Shown: positions 1 through 5,407 of the stretch, piece after piece
Position numbering within the stretch: position 1 is the stretch's first letter
How the letters are laid out: each line of letters opens with the position of its first letter
DNA from: Armatimonadetes bacterium RBG_19FT_COMBO_69_19
GTDB taxonomy: Bacteria; Sysuimicrobiota; Sysuimicrobiia; Sysuimicrobiales; Kaftiobacteriaceae
Direction: 5' to 3'
DNA: 5,407 nt
Assembly: GCA_001768125.1 (NCBI GenBank)
Contig: MENB01000114.1
Span: forward strand, 1-5,407
Position numbers and translations under genes: made by a program
The notes under the pieces: generated by a model
The model's database searches: none
Told to the model about the DNA's origin: nothing
What the model saw: the letters and a program-made list of their open reading frames with translations, nothing else

Positions 1-1
1 C

Positions 2-439
2 TGGTATCCGCTCGACGTGGCAGTCGATGCCTCCGGGCGCATCTACATCGCTGACACGTCGAACAGCCGAATCGTGAGGATCGATGACATGAGCGGGACC
101 GGCTGGACGCAGTACGGGACCGCCGGGGGCGCTCCGGGACAGCTCAACAATCCATGGGGGGTCGCCCTCGATCCGAGCGGCCGGATCCACATCGCTGATT
201 CGGCAAACGGCCGGATCGTTCGTATCAATGACATGAGCGGTGCGGGGTGGGTGGCGGACGCCAACTACGCATCACCATGGGGGATTCACGTTACCCCGGC
301 CGGCCGCATCTACGTGGCAGACCGCTCGGACGGGAAGATCGTTCGGGAAGACGACATCAATGGTACCGGACGGGTTATCCTACGGTGCGGGGCCGCGAAC
401 GTGTGCTTCCTGCAACCGATCAGCGTGTACGGCCCCTGA
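2..439 (+). CDS. NHL-repeat beta-propeller protein, C-terminal fragment (5' end outside window)
   Basis: The reading frame is open from base 2 to a TGA at 437-439, giving the last 145 residues of a protein whose start lies off the left edge. Three copies of an NHL-type unit are visible. Each has a core like GRIYIADTSNSRIVRIDDMS, followed in the first two copies by G-x-GW. The repeated 'I-Y/H-I/V-AD' blocks begin at about bases 41, 185 and 308, so the spacing is 48 and then 41 residues. The pattern 'P-W-G-V/I...G-R-I-x-x-A-D...R-I-V-R' is the classic NHL blade signature, known to form beta-propellers, often secreted or surface-located and used for binding. The tail after the third unit is short and carries two cysteines seven residues apart (RCGAANVC). 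The specific ligand or role cannot be read from the fragment. It has no obvious link to LPS transport. The family call is firm; the function is unknown. Confidence 0.9.
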   Translation, partial: WYPLDVAVDASGRIYIADTSNSRIVRIDDMSGTGWTQYGTAGGAPGQLNNPWGVALDPSGRIHIADSANGRIVRINDMSGAGWVADANYASPWGIHVTPAGRIYVADRSDGKIVREDDINGTGRVILRCGAANVCFLQPISVYGP

Positions 440-472
440 GCGCCTGCGCGGGGCCAGAGGGAAGCCCCCCGC
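431..472 (+). other. Competing GC-rich hairpins between the NHL gene and the lpt operon
   Basis: GGCCCC at 431-436 can pair perfectly with GGGGCC at 450-455, across the NHL stop codon. The same G-run can instead pair downstream: GGGGC at 450-454 with GCCCC at 464-468, or GCGGGG at 448-453 with CCCCGC at 467-472. The pairings exclude one another. No T-run follows, so a canonical intrinsic terminator is not supported. This may be a weak terminator, an mRNA-end stabilising structure, or chance pairing in GC-rich DNA. The rest of the gap to the next start (473-498) shows no convincing -35/-10 promoter and no good Shine-Dalgarno sequence. Confidence 0.25.
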
Positions 473-498
473 ACCAGCGAAGTTCACATCCATCCCTC

Positions 499-1617
499 AT
501 GAGCTCCCTCGCCGATCGCTACATCGTCAAGGAAGTGTTCGCGCCGTTCCTGCTCGGCGTGGGGGCGTTCGTCGTGATCCTGATCGGCGACATCCTTTAC
601 ACGCTGGCCGAGTTCCTGGCCACGCGCCGGGTGACCCTCGAGGTCCTCCTGCGGCTGCTCTTCTACAAGCTCCCCGCGATCCTGGTGATCACGCTCCCTG
701 TCTCCACGTTGATCGGCGTGCTCCTCGGTCTGGGGCGCCTCGTGAAAGACAACGAGATCCAGGCGATGCGGCTGGCCGGGATGAGTCTGGCCCGTATCTT
801 CCTCGCCGTGGTGATGTTTGGGGCGGCCATGACCGCCGCCACCTTCCTGACCAACGAGTTCATCTCCCCTTGGGCCAACCACCGCGCCAACAACCTCATC
901 CGCCAGGCGGCGTTCGGAGCGGCGTTCCCCCAGGTCCGCGAGCAGATCTTCTTCCGCGGACCGGACGACCGCGTCTTCTACATCGGCGACGCCGACGACC
1001 GCCGTCAGGTCCTGCGGGACGTGATGGTTTTCGAGCGGTCCGCGCCGTTTCCCAAGATCATCACGGCCCGGCGGGCGGAGTGGGACGAACGCCGGTGGCT
1101 CCTGCACGAGGGCGTCGTCCGGGAGCTCGACGAGCAGGGGTTCACCCGCTACGAGGCCGCGTTCGCCGACCTGGAGATCGCCGTGGGCCTCCAGGCCGGC
1201 ACGTTCTTCGCGGGACAGAAGACACCCGAGGAGATGACGGCCCGCGAACTGCGCCAGTACCTCGCGCTGTTCGGGCAGGGTGACGCGGCGATCCGGTTCG
1301 CCGTGGAGTACCATCGGAAGTTCGCCATCCCGTTCGCGAGCCTCATCTTCGCCCTGCTGGCCGCGCCACTCAGCGTGCGCACGGCGCAGGGCGGGCGCTT
1401 CGTCGGCATCGGGTTGAGCATCGGCCTGCTCTTCGTCTACTACGTCGTCATGTCTGTTGGGCGGGCGATGGGGAGTGTCGGCACGGTCGCGCCCCTGCTC
1501 TCCGCGTGGATGCCGAACCTCCTTTTCGCGGCGGCGGCGGGCCTCGTGTGGTCGCTCGAGGAAGGCTGGCTGAAGGCCGCGGTCGCTCCGCTGCGCATCG
1601 TGCGGGGTCGCGCATGA
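499..1617 (+). CDS. lptF/lptG: LptF/LptG-family LPS export permease
   Basis: This 372-residue inner-membrane protein matches the YjgP/YjgQ (LptF/LptG) family, the transmembrane half of the LptBFG ABC transporter that extracts LPS from the inner membrane. The topology is typical: three hydrophobic segments (about residues 14-38, 53-79 and 97-117), a soluble periplasmic jellyroll region (about 120-270), then three more (about 275-292, 301-322 and 329-352). The motif DNEIQAMRLAGMS at residues 84-96 sits where the family has its coupling helix; E86 is the likely equivalent of the glutamate that contacts LptB. The N-terminus 'LADRYIVKEVFAPFLLG' is also characteristic. ATG 499 is chosen because it starts right at this conserved N-terminus. 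The frame is open further upstream, but that part overlaps the NHL gene and looks unrelated. No clear Shine-Dalgarno precedes it. Its stop overlaps the next gene by 4 bases. The sequence does not tell LptF from LptG. Confidence 0.93.
   Translation: MSSLADRYIVKEVFAPFLLGVGAFVVILIGDILYTLAEFLATRRVTLEVLLRLLFYKLPAILVITLPVSTLIGVLLGLGRLVKDNEIQAMRLAGMSLARIFLAVVMFGAAMTAATFLTNEFISPWANHRANNLIRQAAFGAAFPQVREQIFFRGPDDRVFYIGDADDRRQVLRDVMVFERSAPFPKIITARRAEWDERRWLLHEGVVRELDEQGFTRYEAAFADLEIAVGLQAGTFFAGQKTPEEMTARELRQYLALFGQGDAAIRFAVEYHRKFAIPFASLIFALLAAPLSVRTAQGGRFVGIGLSIGLLFVYYVVMSVGRAMGSVGTVAPLLSAWMPNLLFAAAAGLVWSLEEGWLKAAVAPLRIVRGRA
1604..1607 (+). promoter_or_regulatory. Weak Shine-Dalgarno for the lptC-like gene
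   Basis: A GGGG run lies 6 bases before ATG 1614, inside the end of the permease gene. It is a minimal ribosome-binding match. Together with the ATGA overlap it supports 1614 as the start rather than the longer upstream-open frame. Confidence 0.4.
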
Positions 1618-2168
1618 GAGCACCGAAGCTCCTGGTCCTCGCGCTGCTGCTCGGAGTGGCTGTGGCGTTGGCCTGGCGGGCGCGTCCGGCAGCGCTTCCG
1701 ACTCCCTCGGCCGAGGCTCCACCGCAGGTGTCGCTGGGTCTGCGCGAAGGGAGTATCGTCCTGCGCCACAAAGGCGTCAAGCAGGCGGAGATCCATGCGC
1801 GCCGAGTCACCGTGAGCGCGGATCTCTCCTATGCCAGGTTCACCGGTATCACCCGGGCGACGATCTACGACGGCGGGGAGGCGGCGCTCGAGGTCGCCGC
1901 GCGGGAGATCGTCATGGACCGCCGGACAAACGACCTGGAGATCCACGGGCCGATCGTCGTCACCTCCCCGCGCGGGTACCGCCTGACGGCCCCCGAGGCG
2001 CGCTGGCGCCATGCGCTGCAGCAGGTGGTCTTCCCGGCCGGCGTCCACATCATGTTTCGGCAAGAGGAGATCCGCGCCGGCTCACTCGTGCTGGACAGCG
2101 GCATGCGGACGTTCGATCTGGCCGGCGGGGTGGACATCGCGTTCCGGCTCGAGGGAGCGCCTCGATGA
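1614..2168 (+). CDS. lptC: LptC-like LPS export protein (bitopic inner-membrane anchor)
   Basis: This 184-residue protein has one N-terminal hydrophobic segment (about residues 5-21, after MRAPK) followed by RARP and a proline/alanine-rich linker (about 23-38). The rest, about 39-180, is a beta-rich periplasmic domain. This is the LptC layout, and the length is close to E. coli LptC (191 residues). Residues 83-132 show typical LptC spacing: a strand with 'YDGGEAALEVAAREIVMD', then 'LEIHGPIVVTSPRGYRLTAPEARW'. By family knowledge LptC binds the LptBFG complex, takes LPS and passes it to LptA. ATG 1614 overlaps the permease stop as ATGA, and its own stop overlaps the next gene the same way. The hydrophobic segment has no clear signal-peptidase site, which fits a retained anchor. 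Sequence conservation in LptC is low, so the call rests on architecture, local motifs and position between a permease and an OstA-domain gene. Confidence 0.82.
   Translation: MRAPKLLVLALLLGVAVALAWRARPAALPTPSAEAPPQVSLGLREGSIVLRHKGVKQAEIHARRVTVSADLSYARFTGITRATIYDGGEAALEVAAREIVMDRRTNDLEIHGPIVVTSPRGYRLTAPEARWRHALQQVVFPAGVHIMFRQEEIRAGSLVLDSGMRTFDLAGGVDIAFRLEGAPR
2151..2157 (+). promoter_or_regulatory. Shine-Dalgarno for the lptA-like gene
   Basis: GAGGGAG lies 7 bases before ATG 2165, within the last codons of the lptC-like gene. It is the best-placed ribosome-binding site in the operon and supports the ATGA start at 2165. Confidence 0.6.
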
Positions 2169-3247
2169 GGCCTGTCGTCCTCGGGATGGTGGTGGCGCTG
2201 CTTCTGCCCGGGATGGCCGCGGCTCAGATCGAGATCCCGGAAGTGGGGCAGGGGCGGCTGCGGGCCGAGCGCGTCCGCTACGATGCGCGGGCGAAGGTGT
2301 TCTACGCCGAAGGGAACGTCCGCCTGACGCTCGGGGACACTGAGGTGCAGGCCCCGCGCCTCCGGGTGGACCAGGGCAAGCAGATCGTATTCGCCGCGGG
2401 CGGTGTCGTCGTCCGCCAGCCGGACACGCTCCTCCGGTCGGAGGAGCTCACCTACGAGATCCGCTCGCGGACGGCCCACGCCTCCGGAAAGGTCGTCCTC
2501 ACGCAGGCGGGGACCACGGTCAACGCCGCGGAGGTCACATTTGATGTGGCCGGCCAGGTCGTGCGGGCACGCGGGAGCGTCCGTCTCGAGCGTGAAGGCA
2601 GCACGCTCACGGGCGACGAGCTGGTCGCCCACATGAAGACGAAGGACGCCGAGGTGACCGGTCACGCCTCCCTGGTCCGCGCCCCCCGGGCACTCCCCGG
2701 GAGCCAGGATGGGGCCGCGCAGGCGCTCGCCGATCAGGAAACGACGATCACGGCCGACCGGATGCGGTTCCGGTGGGACGCCAACGAGGCGGAGGCCGAG
2801 GGTGCGGTGACGGTCACGCAACCGGACAAGACCGCCCGGGCCAGGAAGCTGGTGTATTCCGAGGTCAGGAACGTCCTGGAGCTGACCGGGGACGTCGTGG
2901 TCGATCAGCGCAGCGGCGAATGGCTGGCCACGGAGGATCCGGAGGCGGCGAAAGCCCTCGCATCCCGCACCGTCATGGCCTGCGACCGGGTGGTGATCCA
3001 GCTGCGCTCGCGCGACATGCAGGCCGACGGGGCCATCCGGGTGGAGCAGGAGGGACGTCTCGCCACCGGCGATCACGCGCTCTACACGAGCCGCGAGCGC
3101 ATGCTCGTCGTGACGGGCAACGTGCGCATCCGGGAGGCGGACGGAAGCTGGCTGCGGGCCGACAAAGTCGTGATCTCGCTCGCGGATGAAACGTTCGAGG
3201 CGATGGGCAACGTGGAGACCGAGTTCTCCGTGAAGCGAGGGAAGTGA
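2165..3247 (+). CDS. lptA: LptA/OstA-like periplasmic LPS bridge protein, double length
   Basis: This 360-residue protein begins with a Sec signal peptide: a hydrophobic stretch, residues 4-17, then AAA-Q with probable cleavage after A20. The mature part is built of OstA/LptA-type beta rungs with the recurring pattern 'a-x-G-x-V-x-L...A-x-x-L-x-V/Y', about every 24-30 residues. Rungs are visible near residues 47, 76, 105, 134 and 163, and again near 209, 239, 286, 315 and 345. The two sets are separated by a P/G/A-rich linker (about 172-192), and the second set opens with ITADRMRF at 195. This suggests two tandem OstA domains, whereas E. coli LptA has one in 185 residues. By family knowledge these stack edge to edge and carry LPS from LptC to LptD. 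One cysteine (C273) is present. Both gene ends overlap their neighbours by 4 bases. The family call is strong; that it serves as the sole periplasmic bridge is inferred from its place in the operon. Confidence 0.88.
   Translation: MRPVVLGMVVALLLPGMAAAQIEIPEVGQGRLRAERVRYDARAKVFYAEGNVRLTLGDTEVQAPRLRVDQGKQIVFAAGGVVVRQPDTLLRSEELTYEIRSRTAHASGKVVLTQAGTTVNAAEVTFDVAGQVVRARGSVRLEREGSTLTGDELVAHMKTKDAEVTGHASLVRAPRALPGSQDGAAQALADQETTITADRMRFRWDANEAEAEGAVTVTQPDKTARARKLVYSEVRNVLELTGDVVVDQRSGEWLATEDPEAAKALASRTVMACDRVVIQLRSRDMQADGAIRVEQEGRLATGDHALYTSRERMLVVTGNVRIREADGSWLRADKVVISLADETFEAMGNVETEFSVKRGK
3237..3241 (+). promoter_or_regulatory. Very close Shine-Dalgarno-like site for the lptD GTG start
   Basis: GAGGG ends only 2 bases before GTG 3244, closer than the usual 5-9 bases. 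No in-frame ATG, GTG or TTG lies just upstream, and the signal peptide begins right after this codon. The start is therefore kept, and initiation probably depends on ribosomes terminating at the overlapping TGA (GTGA). Confidence 0.35.
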
Positions 3248-5328
3248 GAAGCGCCGCCCTCCTGCTCCTCCTCCTCGTTCTGCTGCCCGTCCCCGCCCAG
3301 GCCCTCCAAGAGGAAGACCTACCGGTCCGCGTCACCGCCGACGTGTTCCGCTACGACCGGCGGACGCGGGTGCTCACCGCCTCCGGCCACGTGGTGCTCA
3401 CCGCCGCCGACGTGATCATCAGGGCAGACGACCTCGTCGCCAACCTGGCCACAGGGGAGGTCAACGCCGAAGGTCAGGTGAGCCTCGAGGTGGCCGGTCA
3501 GACGGTCACCGGAGACTTCCTGACCTACAACATCAACACGCGTGTGGGGACCCTGTACCAGGCCGAGACCACCTACACCGGACCGATGGTCCTGGGATCG
3601 GTGACGCTCCGCGCGGCCCGGCTCGAGGGTGATCCCCCCCGGTTCGCCAGCGCCCGCGACGCGTTTGCTACGACCTGCGATCCCGACGACCCGCTGGTGT
3701 CGTTCACCGCCGCGGAGATCGGGATCATCGTCGGCGACAAGATCGTCGGGCGGCGCGTCTCGGTGTGGCTCGGCGACCGCCGGCTCTTCACGCTGCCGTG
3801 GTTCATCATCTTCCTTCAGGAACGGCGCGAGTCGCGCATCGTGCCGGTGGTCGGGTACAGCGACGCGGAGGGCTGGTTCCTCAAGACCGCCTACACCTAC
3901 TACCTCAACCCGTCACACTACGGCTTTCTCCACGCGGACTGGATGGAACGCCTGGGGGTCGGGGTCGGCGTCGAGCACGTCTATCAGGTGCGAGGCGGAC
4001 GCGGATCCGCGCTGCTGTACCGCCTGGCGAACCGGCAGACCGGCGGCGTGGACCTCCGCGGCGTCCTGGCCCACGCGCAGCAGATTACCCCCTCGGTGCA
4101 GGCGAGCGTGTTCGCCGACTACTTCGGGCGGTCGTTCGCGGCGCAGCCGTCCACGAGCAGCTTCTTTACGGCCTTCGACCTGAGCCGTCAGCGGCCGGAG
4201 GCGTTCACGTTCCTGTTCGGGACCTACAGTCAGAGCTCACCGGCCCCCGGGGTCGCCGACTCCTTCCTGGCCACGACGTTGGCGCACAGCCAGCGGCTCG
4301 CTGATCGCTGGTTCGTGGACGCCGTCCTCCCGTTCACCCGCGTCCGCTCCGCCCTCGGCGTGGACGACGAGCTGATGCCGCGGATCGCGCTCGCCTACCT
4401 CGCCCCACGATTCAGTGCGCGCTTGGTCGCCGAGACCCGCTGGGATCTCGATGCCGAGCGGTTCCCGGGCGACTCCCGGTATGCACTTGAGCGGCTGCCG
4501 GAGCTCACGGTAGCCCTGGCCCCCATCCGGCTCGGCGAGACTTCGCTGGTCGCGCAGCTCGAAGGCGGCGCGGGCCGCTTCCGTGAGACCACGGTCGGCG
4601 CGGGGGTGACGACGCTCGATGCGGTGCGCACCGACCTGCTGGCCACGGTCACGGGGCCGGTGCGAATCGGGGAGCGCGGCACCCTCGGCGTGCGCGCCTT
4701 CGCCCGGGGGAGCTGGTACTCCACCGGGGACCGTCGTGTCTTCTCCGGCGGGCGGGTCGAGTACATCCACCGCCTCACGGAGCGGCTCGACGCCCGCGCC
4801 GGATACACCGGGCAGTTCCCTTCGGGGACGAGTCCCTTCCTGTTCGATCAGATCGTGGGGACGGTGAGCGCCGCAGACGTCACGGTCTCCTACCGCGCGC
4901 CGCGGCTACTCCTCAGCGCTGGGGCTTCGTACGATTTCCTCACGCGCACCCCCGGGCTCGTGACCGCCCGCGCGTTCTACCTGCCTCCGGGGGGATGGAG
5001 CGTGGGGGCGGCCGTGACCTTCGACCCCAATCTGCGGCGGCTGGACCGGGTCGAGGCGAACGTGGATCTCCAACTCGGCAAAGACTGGCGCGTGCAGTAC
5101 ATCGGCTATTACGATGGATTGAGCGGCCGCGTCGTGCACGACCGCGTCTCTGTCAGCCGGATCTTCTGCGATTGTCTCGGCGTAAGCCTGACCCACTTCG
5201 GCGCGCGGAACGAGACCTGGCTGGAGTTGTGGCTCACGGCCGTGCCGTGGGGACGCGGGCGGGTCGGCATCGGCGGGCGGGGCGGACTGCTCTTCGACCA
5301 GCCGCTGCAGATCGGCACGGGCCGGTGA
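3244..5328 (+). CDS. lptD: LptD-like outer-membrane LPS assembly protein (OstA domain + beta-barrel)
   Basis: This 694-residue protein starts with a strongly hydrophobic signal peptide (LLLLLLVLLPVPAQA, cleavage after A20). Residues about 27-135 form an N-terminal OstA-type domain (VRVTADVFRYD..., ASGHVVLTAADV, AEGQVSLEVAGQ). From about 150 the sequence follows the LptD family: 'AAEIGIIVGDKIVGRRVSVWLGDRRLFTLPWF' like the conserved lead-in to the barrel, then 'RIVPVVGYSDAEGWFLKTAYTYYL'. A long series of alternating amphipathic strands runs to the end, as expected for an outer-membrane barrel. It is somewhat shorter than E. coli LptD (784). There are exactly three cysteines: C145, in the place of E. 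coli C173, and a C642-D-C644 pair in the place of the adjacent C724-C725. The extreme N-terminal cysteine is missing. The start is GTG within a GTGA overlap. By family knowledge, LptD places LPS in the outer leaflet, normally with the lipoprotein LptE. No LptE is identifiable here. Confidence 0.92.
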   Translation: MRSAALLLLLLVLLPVPAQALQEEDLPVRVTADVFRYDRRTRVLTASGHVVLTAADVIIRADDLVANLATGEVNAEGQVSLEVAGQTVTGDFLTYNINTRVGTLYQAETTYTGPMVLGSVTLRAARLEGDPPRFASARDAFATTCDPDDPLVSFTAAEIGIIVGDKIVGRRVSVWLGDRRLFTLPWFIIFLQERRESRIVPVVGYSDAEGWFLKTAYTYYLNPSHYGFLHADWMERLGVGVGVEHVYQVRGGRGSALLYRLANRQTGGVDLRGVLAHAQQITPSVQASVFADYFGRSFAAQPSTSSFFTAFDLSRQRPEAFTFLFGTYSQSSPAPGVADSFLATTLAHSQRLADRWFVDAVLPFTRVRSALGVDDELMPRIALAYLAPRFSARLVAETRWDLDAERFPGDSRYALERLPELTVALAPIRLGETSLVAQLEGGAGRFRETTVGAGVTTLDAVRTDLLATVTGPVRIGERGTLGVRAFARGSWYSTGDRRVFSGGRVEYIHRLTERLDARAGYTGQFPSGTSPFLFDQIVGTVSAADVTVSYRAPRLLLSAGASYDFLTRTPGLVTARAFYLPPGGWSVGAAVTFDPNLRRLDRVEANVDLQLGKDWRVQYIGYYDGLSGRVVHDRVSVSRIFCDCLGVSLTHFGARNETWLELWLTAVPWGRGRVGIGGRGGLLFDQPLQIGTGR

Positions 5329-5356
5329 GCGCACGCATCGGCTATGCTAATGACGG

Positions 5357-5363
5357 AAAGGGG
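5357..5363 (+). promoter_or_regulatory. Shine-Dalgarno for the gene at the right edge
   Basis: AAAGGGG ends 6 bases before ATG 5370. The good spacing supports that codon as a real start. A GTG immediately before it (5367-5369) is in the same frame and is an alternative. Confidence 0.5.
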
Positions 5364-5369
5364 CCGGTG

Positions 5370-5407
5370 ATGCGCGGCATCGTGGCAGGACTGATCCTGG
5401 TGCTCGC
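5370..5407 (+). CDS. N-terminal fragment of a probable exported or membrane protein
   Basis: Only the first 12 codons are in the window (MRGIVAGLILVL). One arginine followed by a hydrophobic run is what the start of a signal peptide or membrane segment looks like. A good Shine-Dalgarno precedes it, and it lies 41 bases after the lptD stop on the same strand, so it may belong to the same transcript. The fragment is too short to identify. An LptE-like lipoprotein would fit the context, but nothing in these residues shows this. Confidence 0.5.
   Translation, partial: MRGIVAGLILVL

Noticed and set aside
247..498. Upstream extension of the permease frame
   Set aside because: The extra 84 residues overlap the NHL coding sequence and lack hydrophobic or family features. 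The conserved family N-terminus starts at ATG 499.
240..1283. Open frame on the + strand in another phase (347 codons)
   Set aside because: It overlaps both the NHL gene and the permease. The product is arginine/proline/glycine-rich and low in complexity, typical of an out-of-frame translation of high-GC coding DNA.
1506..1613. Upstream extension of the lptC-like frame
   Set aside because: It would overlap the permease gene by over 100 bases and place 36 R/G-rich residues before the membrane anchor. ATG 1614 gives the standard LptC layout and an ATGA overlap.
484..1722. Long open frame on the - strand (412 codons)
   Set aside because: It lies opposite the permease gene in GC-rich DNA. The translation is rich in R/E/D/P/H with no recognisable domain, whereas the + strand frame has clear LptF/LptG motifs and membrane segments.
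1865..3076. Long open frame on the - strand opposite the lptC-lptA region (403 codons)
   Set aside because: It runs antisense across two well-supported genes with overlapping start/stop junctions. Its composition is that of a shadow frame and it has no family signature that I recognise.
5343..5351. TATGCTAAT as a possible -10 promoter element before the last gene
   Set aside because: It is locally AT-rich, but no acceptable -35 box lies 16-18 bases upstream, so it is not supported as a promoter.
1..5407. CRISPR array, tRNA, rRNA, insertion sequence or phage features
   Set aside because: No regularly spaced repeats with spacers, no tRNA-like cloverleaf, no transposase or integrase motifs and no terminal inverted repeats were seen. 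The window is nearly fully occupied by the genes listed.

Overview
The window is GC-rich DNA, densely coded on the + strand. It looks like a chromosomal segment of a diderm (Gram-negative) bacterium that makes lipopolysaccharide. The main evidence is four consecutive genes whose products match the LPS transport (Lpt) machinery. The high GC content, strong G/C bias at third codon positions and non-proteobacterial look of the proteins suggest a little-studied high-GC lineage (for example Armatimonadota-like, Rokubacteria-like or NC10-like). The taxonomic guess is inference and cannot be settled from this sequence alone.

Layout: (1) positions 2-439 hold the 3' end of an NHL-repeat beta-propeller gene that enters from the left edge. 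(2) A 59-bp gap (440-498) has no clear promoter but contains two mutually exclusive GC-rich hairpins. (3) Positions 499-5328 hold an lpt operon: an LptF/LptG-family permease, a bitopic LptC-like protein, a double-length LptA/OstA-like periplasmic protein, and an LptD-like outer-membrane protein with an N-terminal OstA domain. Every internal junction is a 4-base stop/start overlap (ATGA, ATGA, GTGA), so the four genes are very probably co-transcribed and translationally coupled. (4) After a 41-bp gap, the first 12 codons of another gene with a hydrophobic N-terminus run off the right edge.

How the genes work together: by family knowledge, the permease (with an LptB ATPase encoded elsewhere) extracts LPS from the inner membrane. 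LptC receives it at the periplasmic face, the LptA-like protein bridges the periplasm with stacked beta-jellyroll rungs, and LptD inserts the LPS into the outer leaflet. The gene order follows the transport path from inner to outer membrane. LptB, a second permease gene and LptE are not visible in the window.

I do not see a previously undescribed system. The points most worth checking are the enlarged LptA-like protein, the reduced three-cysteine pattern of LptD (one N-terminal Cys plus C-x-C), the single permease gene, and the small structures at the two intergenic junctions.
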